Positions 6,982 through 9,864 of a DNA stretch of 9,864 nt are shown here, piece by piece (the first letter of the stretch is position 1; every line of letters starts with the position of its first letter). The stretch spans positions 1 to 9,864 of the forward strand of contig DMBB01000025.1 of NCBI GenBank assembly GCA_003446295.1. The letters run 5' to 3'. The notes beneath the pieces are model-generated. The model worked only from the letters and a program-made list of their open reading frames with translations. It was not told where the DNA came from and did no database searches. This DNA is from Erysipelotrichaceae bacterium (GTDB lineage Bacteria > Bacillota_I > Bacilli_A > Erysipelotrichales > Erysipelotrichaceae). A program made the position numbers and the translations under genes.

Positions 6982-6995
6982 TTGAAACGTTTCAA
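6982..6995. promoter_or_regulatory. Operator O2, promoter-distal LacI-type palindrome
   Basis: This is a second exact copy of TTGAAACGTTTCAA, ending 9 bp upstream of the -35 element. Two identical copies flanking a strong promoter suggest cooperative binding or looping by the LacI-family regulator encoded at the end of the unit. Confidence 0.85.
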
Positions 6996-7036
6996 ATATT
7001 TTTTCGGAAAATCACAGATTTTTCTGTTCATCACGC

Positions 7037-7067
7037 AAAAAAAACACTCTGCAAAACGTGCAGAGTG
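7037..7067 (-). terminator. Terminator of the Na/Pi-HAD unit
   Basis: An 8-bp stem CACTCTGC / GCAGAGTG (7045-7052 with 7060-7067) with a 7-nt loop is followed on the minus strand by eight consecutive T (7037-7044). It lies 16 nt beyond the stop of the HAD phosphatase gene and isolates unit 1 from the sulfatase promoter. Confidence 0.92.
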
Positions 7068-7083
7068 CAGTGAAATGAATACT

Positions 7084-7923
7084 TTATTGACGATCAAACC
7101 AGTTCTTGAAGAGATATCTTCCTACGCCGTCCTCAGTGACGCCGTATTCCGTAACATCCTGGGCGATCGCTTTGACTGTGTCCGAGCCGTTGATCATGCA
7201 GACGCCCCAGCCTGATTCCTTCAGCAGATCGATATCGTTTTCCATGTCACCAAATGCAATGAATTCAGAAAGCGGAATATCGTACTTCTCACTGAATTTG
7301 CGAAGCGCCAGTCCTTTATTGATATGCGGATCGATGAATTCGATCGTCACATGGTTCGGTCCCTCAAATGTCTTGACGCAGATATAGTTTTCAGACGGAT
7401 GAGCGTTTACTGCAGCCATGACCTCCGGCATATTCTCCGGTTTGACATGTACTTCTATCTTGCCCGTATCGAACCGGCTGACATAATCGACATCACCGAT
7501 CGTAACAACGGAGTTGTTGCGCTTCTGGGAATCGATCAGGAAGTCATCCATGTGAAGTGCCGAAATATCGTCATAGCCCTGATTGTACACGATCACATTC
7601 AAAGGCAGCGGTGCAAGGAAACTGACGATTTCATGTACGTCTTCTTTTTTCAGCTGATAGTACTTTTCGATCACGCCTTCGCTTTTGTCGTACAGCTCTC
7701 CGCCGTTCATTCCGATGACGAAATCGAAATCAAACCCGAGTTCCCATTCATGGGCACGATTGATGATCCTATGATCCAGCGGTCTGCCTGAAGCAACCCC
7801 GATCAGCACGCCCTCTTTATGAAGGCGCTGAATTGCTTTCCTTGTTTCAGTCTGCAGGTTGCCGCCTTTCAGGGCCAATGTTCCGTCAATATCAGACACG
7901 AAAACAGAAATCTTTTCAATCAT
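7084..7923 (-). CDS. Cof-type HAD-superfamily phosphatase
   Basis: This is a 279-residue phosphatase of the haloacid dehalogenase superfamily, Cof/YkrA-like subfamily (type IIB cap), normally cytosolic and Mg-dependent with activity on sugar phosphates, nucleotides or flavin precursors. All four HAD motifs are visible: motif I DIDGTL with nucleophile Asp at about 11 and acid/base Asp two residues later; motif II SGRPLD near 45-50; motif III the Lys in INKGLALRKF near 200; motif IV GDMENDIDLL near 222-231. Length and motif spacing are normal. The start at 7923 has ribosome binding site AGGAGA with 7 nt spacing. It follows the Na/Pi transporter gene by 34 nt with no terminator between, and its own terminator closes the unit, so both should be cotranscribed under the leader element. 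Release of inorganic phosphate from organic phosphates would fit a phosphate-related unit, but the substrate is not deducible. Confidence 0.93.
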   Translation of the reverse strand: MIEKISVFVSDIDGTLALKGGNLQTETRKAIQRLHKEGVLIGVASGRPLDHRIINRAHEWELGFDFDFVIGMNGGELYDKSEGVIEKYYQLKKEDVHEIVSFLAPLPLNVIVYNQGYDDISALHMDDFLIDSQKRNNSVVTIGDVDYVSRFDTGKIEVHVKPENMPEVMAAVNAHPSENYICVKTFEGPNHVTIEFIDPHINKGLALRKFSEKYDIPLSEFIAFGDMENDIDLLKESGWGVCMINGSDTVKAIAQDVTEYGVTEDGVGRYLFKNWFDRQ

Positions 7924-7957
7924 AATTCAGTCTCCTGTAACCACTATACACGAGCAA

Positions 7958-9625
7958 TCATGCAGCTGCAGGTGCTGTGACTTCATCATCTGACAGGTCG
8001 CTTGTCAGACCTGTAACAGAAGATTTTGCGGTATTGCAGCAATGGTCTGCCATACGCTCAATCGTACTAAGAATATCACAGTATACTGATGATGCAACAT
8101 GGGATTTGCATTCACCGTTGACCATACGTGTGTAATGAGCCTGACGGGCTTCTGCTTCCATAGCATCCATTTTGTGTTCTTTTTCCAGCAGTTTCTTATA
8201 AAGCTCTTCATCATTGGAGACAAAGATCTCAGCTGTATCGTCAAACATATCGATCACAAGACGCATCATATCGTCAACACTTGCTGCACCGGGTGCAGTC
8301 AGTTCTTCGTTGCGTTCAAAGATTTCATGGAAGAATTCCCAGAGGTTTGCGGACAGATCGCCGATACGCTCGATATTCTTGACTGCATCCAGATATGCAC
8401 GGCAGTCCTTTTTGTCCTGTTCTGTCAGATTCGGGCGAATAGACAGCTGGATCAGATAATCCGTGATCTGCGCATCGAAATGGTTGATCGTAGCTTCTCT
8501 CTGTTCCAGTTTGGCTACATCTTCATCGCTTCCCTCTTCATTAATATATCTGACTGTTTCAGACATATTGTAGCGGACAACATCGATCATCTTCAGCACT
8601 GCCTGCTGGATCGCGCTGATCGCAGCAGAAGGAAGGATCGTAGCGATATTTCTGTCGAGTTCATCAATATTGACATCGATCGAAGTGGATTCTTCACCCG
8701 GAACGATCTTGCGGACGATTCCGACGATCTTTTCTGTGAACGGCAGCATCGCCAGAGTCGTGACTGTCTTGAAGATAATGTTTGCAACTGCGATCTGCAT
8801 CATCGGGTTCATGCCTGAAGCGATCGACATGATGAATGATGCATACGGTTTCAGTATCAGCATACCGAATACACAGCCAATGGCATTGATCAGTGTATGA
8901 AGTGCTGCAGTGCGCTTGCCGGAGACCGATCCGCCGATCGCCGCAAGGATACCTGTCATTGTAGTACCTACATTGGCACCGAACATAAACGGCAGTGCTG
9001 CAGAGAATGTGATTGCTCCTGCCTGGTACAGTTTCTGGGCAACACCGATCGTTGCGGCGGAAGACTGTACGGCTGCTGTCAGGCCGATACCTGTCAGCAG
9101 TGCCGCGATCGGATTATTGCTCATTTTGAGTGCAAAGCTTTCAAATGCCGGCATTGCTTTCAGTGCTGCAAGCGCATCACCCATAAATGCCATGCCCATG
9201 AAGATCAGCGCGAATCCCAGCACGACGTTGCCGGAAAGAATGATCTTATGCTTCTTTGAGAAACATATCAGCATCGCACCGGCAAACGCGATATACATTG
9301 CATATTTTTCTATGCTCAACGAGATCAGGAACGATGTGACCGTTGTACCGATCGCAGCACCGAGGATGATTCCCGAAGCCTGTTCCAATGTCATCAGTCC
9401 TGCGCGGACAAGACCGATCGAGATCGCTGAAGTAGCTGATGAAGACTGCAGAATGATCGTGATCACAATACCGATCAGCAGTGCAGAAATCTTATTGGCT
9501 GTGAAACGATTGATATAGTCACGCAGTTGATCTCCCGCAACAGCTTTCAAACCGTCCCCCATGAATTTGATTCCGAACATAAACAGGCCGAAGCCGCCCA
9601 GTATCATACCCCAATCTAAACCCAT
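7958..9625 (-). CDS. Na/Pi cotransporter family protein with C-terminal PhoU-like domain
   Basis: This is a 555-residue membrane protein of the bacterial NptA-like sodium/phosphate cotransporter family. The membrane part (about 1-300) contains the inverted duplication of the family: first half QSSSAT (60-65) with GAAIGTTVT (89-97), second half QSSAAT (187-192) with GANVGTTMT (216-224). A cytoplasmic helical PhoU-like domain follows (about 325-540) with metal-site type motifs ERIGDLSANL (419-428) and ERMADHCCNTA (523-533). The start at 9625 is chosen because AGGAGG lies 7 nt upstream and MGLDWGMILGGFGLFMFGIKFMG aligns with the usual N-terminus. A second in-frame ATG at 9667 also has a good ribosome binding site (AGGAG, 5 nt spacing) and would add 14 residues. 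The gene is preceded by a leader that looks like a yybP-ykoY manganese riboswitch and is cotranscribed with the HAD phosphatase. Expected role: phosphate transport with a regulatory PhoU-like tail; direction and ion are not proven. Confidence 0.93.
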   Translation of the reverse strand: MGLDWGMILGGFGLFMFGIKFMGDGLKAVAGDQLRDYINRFTANKISALLIGIVITIILQSSSATSAISIGLVRAGLMTLEQASGIILGAAIGTTVTSFLISLSIEKYAMYIAFAGAMLICFSKKHKIILSGNVVLGFALIFMGMAFMGDALAALKAMPAFESFALKMSNNPIAALLTGIGLTAAVQSSAATIGVAQKLYQAGAITFSAALPFMFGANVGTTMTGILAAIGGSVSGKRTAALHTLINAIGCVFGMLILKPYASFIMSIASGMNPMMQIAVANIIFKTVTTLAMLPFTEKIVGIVRKIVPGEESTSIDVNIDELDRNIATILPSAAISAIQQAVLKMIDVVRYNMSETVRYINEEGSDEDVAKLEQREATINHFDAQITDYLIQLSIRPNLTEQDKKDCRAYLDAVKNIERIGDLSANLWEFFHEIFERNEELTAPGAASVDDMMRLVIDMFDDTAEIFVSNDEELYKKLLEKEHKMDAMEAEARQAHYTRMVNGECKSHVASSVYCDILSTIERMADHCCNTAKSSVTGLTSDLSDDEVTAPAAA

Positions 9626-9632
9626 TTCTTTT

Positions 9633-9638
9633 CCTCCT
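9633..9638 (-). promoter_or_regulatory. Ribosome binding site for the chosen Na/Pi transporter start
   Basis: AGGAGG on the minus strand with 7 nt to the ATG at 9625 is the best site in this leader. A second site, AGGAG at 9673-9677, serves an in-frame ATG at 9667, so initiation at both is possible. Confidence 0.7.
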
Positions 9639-9642
9639 GAAT

Positions 9643-9666
9643 AAAAACGCAGCTGGCTCGGCTGCA
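9643..9666 (-). terminator. Weak terminator-like hairpin in the leader of the Na/Pi gene
   Basis: A 5-bp GC-rich stem GCAGC / GCTGC (9661-9665 with 9649-9653), extendable by one wobble pair, with a 7-nt loop, is followed on the minus strand by G and five T (9643-9647). It sits directly ahead of the AGGAGG site. It may be the output element of the upstream riboswitch, but the short stem makes this tentative. Confidence 0.4.
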
Positions 9667-9693
9667 TAGTATCTCCTGTTATTTCACCAAGGA

Positions 9694-9723
9694 ACTCATG
9701 CACCGGCAAAAACCACCATGAGT
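9694..9723 (-). promoter_or_regulatory. Alternative hairpin that would compete with riboswitch helix P1
   Basis: On the minus strand ACTCATG (9717-9723) can pair over 7 bp with CATGAGT (9694-9700), with a 16-nt loop. The 5' arm contains the complete 3' strand of the proposed aptamer helix P1 (9717-9722). P1 and this hairpin therefore cannot form together, as expected of an expression platform. Confidence 0.5.
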
Positions 9724-9799
9724 CTCATCATTTCAAGACAAACCGGGTATTCTCCGTGATGACGATCTGTCTGCGTAAAACGCCGATTACTCCCTCACG
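9717..9799 (-). ncRNA. yybP-ykoY: yybP-ykoY (manganese) riboswitch aptamer
   Basis: Read on the minus strand, the leader folds into the yybP-ykoY layout. P1 pairs CGUGAG (9794-9799) with CUCAUG (9717-9722). The conserved loop GGAGUA (9788-9793) follows immediately. P2 is a short GCGU-UUU-ACGC hairpin (9773-9783). P3 pairs AGACA (9768-9772) with UGUCU (9736-9740), and its 5' side carries AUCGUCA and its 3' side CCGGUUUGUC, as in known members. The opposing conserved loop GAUGAGA (9723-9729) leads straight into the P1 3' strand. The optional helix between P3 and that loop is absent. Established knowledge: this class binds Mn2+ between the two conserved loops and usually turns on manganese efflux or related genes. 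Here it precedes a Na/Pi transporter gene. The call rests on my memory of the motif, not on a covariance search. Confidence 0.78.
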
Positions 9800-9804
9800 C
9801 GACT

Positions 9805-9813
9805 ATCATAACA
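9805..9813 (-). promoter_or_regulatory. Extended -10 promoter of the Na/Pi-HAD unit
   Basis: On the minus strand TGTTATGAT gives a TGn-TATGAT extended -10 element (9805-9813). No good -35 is seen at the expected distance, which extended -10 promoters tolerate. The predicted start falls near 9798-9799, at the first bases of riboswitch helix P1, a coherent arrangement. Confidence 0.6.
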
Positions 9814-9864
9814 TAATTATTTCCCGTACATTCATATCGTTTTCTCCTTTAAGAGAAGAGTTTT

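Noticed and set aside
6916..6995. TTGAAACGTTTCAA as CcpA cre sites.
   Set aside because: The cre consensus TGNAANCGNNNNCA has one more base on each side of the central CG; these 14-bp perfect palindromes fit a dedicated LacI-family operator better. CcpA binding is not excluded.
8099..8818. Long plus-strand open frames opposite the Na/Pi gene (also 8910-9518).
   Set aside because: Antisense shadows of a clear coding frame, rich in Cys/His/Arg-like biased composition, without ribosome binding sites or family resemblance.
9668..9709. Start of the Na/Pi transporter at the far upstream ATG (9709), giving 583 residues.
   Set aside because: No ribosome binding site at the right distance, the segment lies in the proposed leader switch, and the added residues do not fit the family N-terminus.
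9806..9835. Nine-codon minus-strand frame MNVREIIML with an AAAGGAG site upstream, as a leader peptide.
   Set aside because: It overlaps the extended -10 element and ends before the predicted transcription start, so it would not be on the unit 1 transcript. No composition hint of attenuation.
9841..9864. Inverted repeat TTCTC/GAGAA with a following T run on the plus strand as a terminator of a convergent or upstream gene.
   Set aside because: Only five pairs, and the T run is cut by the window edge, so it cannot be judged.
1..9864. tRNA, rRNA, CRISPR array, insertion sequence or prophage elements.
   Set aside because: No cloverleaf, repeat-spacer pattern, transposase or integrase frame, or terminal inverted repeat was seen.

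Overview
The window is a stretch of a low-to-moderate GC genome in which every recognisable gene lies on the minus strand. It reads from about position 9864 down to 1. The organism is most likely an anaerobic, gut-type member of the Bacillota, possibly Erysipelotrichia-like. That rests on strong AGGAGG-type ribosome binding sites, sigma-A-type promoters, U-tailed intrinsic terminators, a PTS permease, a LacI regulator and a lipoprotein-anchored ABC binding protein. The taxonomic placement is inference from style, not from a marker gene.

Three transcription units can be separated. Unit 1 (about 9813 to 7037) starts with an extended -10 promoter. An untranslated leader follows that I read as a yybP-ykoY (manganese) riboswitch aptamer, with a possible alternative hairpin and a weak terminator. 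It then carries a Na/Pi-cotransporter-family protein with a C-terminal PhoU-like domain and a Cof-type HAD phosphatase, and ends at a clear terminator. The implied theme is phosphate handling coupled to manganese.

Unit 2 (about 6995 to 2539) has a near-consensus promoter flanked by two identical 14-bp palindromic operators. It encodes a Cys-type sulfatase without a signal peptide, a lactose/cellobiose-type PTS EIIC permease, an unrecognised small membrane protein and a LacI-family regulator, and closes with a strong terminator. The simplest reading is a self-regulated unit that imports a sulfated sugar through the PTS and removes the sulfate in the cytoplasm. EIIA, EIIB, a glycosidase and the sulfatase-maturing enzyme are not in the window.

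Between units 2 and 3 (2539 to about 2125) no confident gene is seen. This stretch holds an orphan terminator, several small stem-loops, one doubtful reading frame and helically phased A-tracts.

Unit 3 (about 2121 to 1) has a near-consensus promoter, a branched-chain amino acid type ABC substrate-binding lipoprotein, an intercistronic attenuator-like hairpin and a LivH permease truncated by the window edge.
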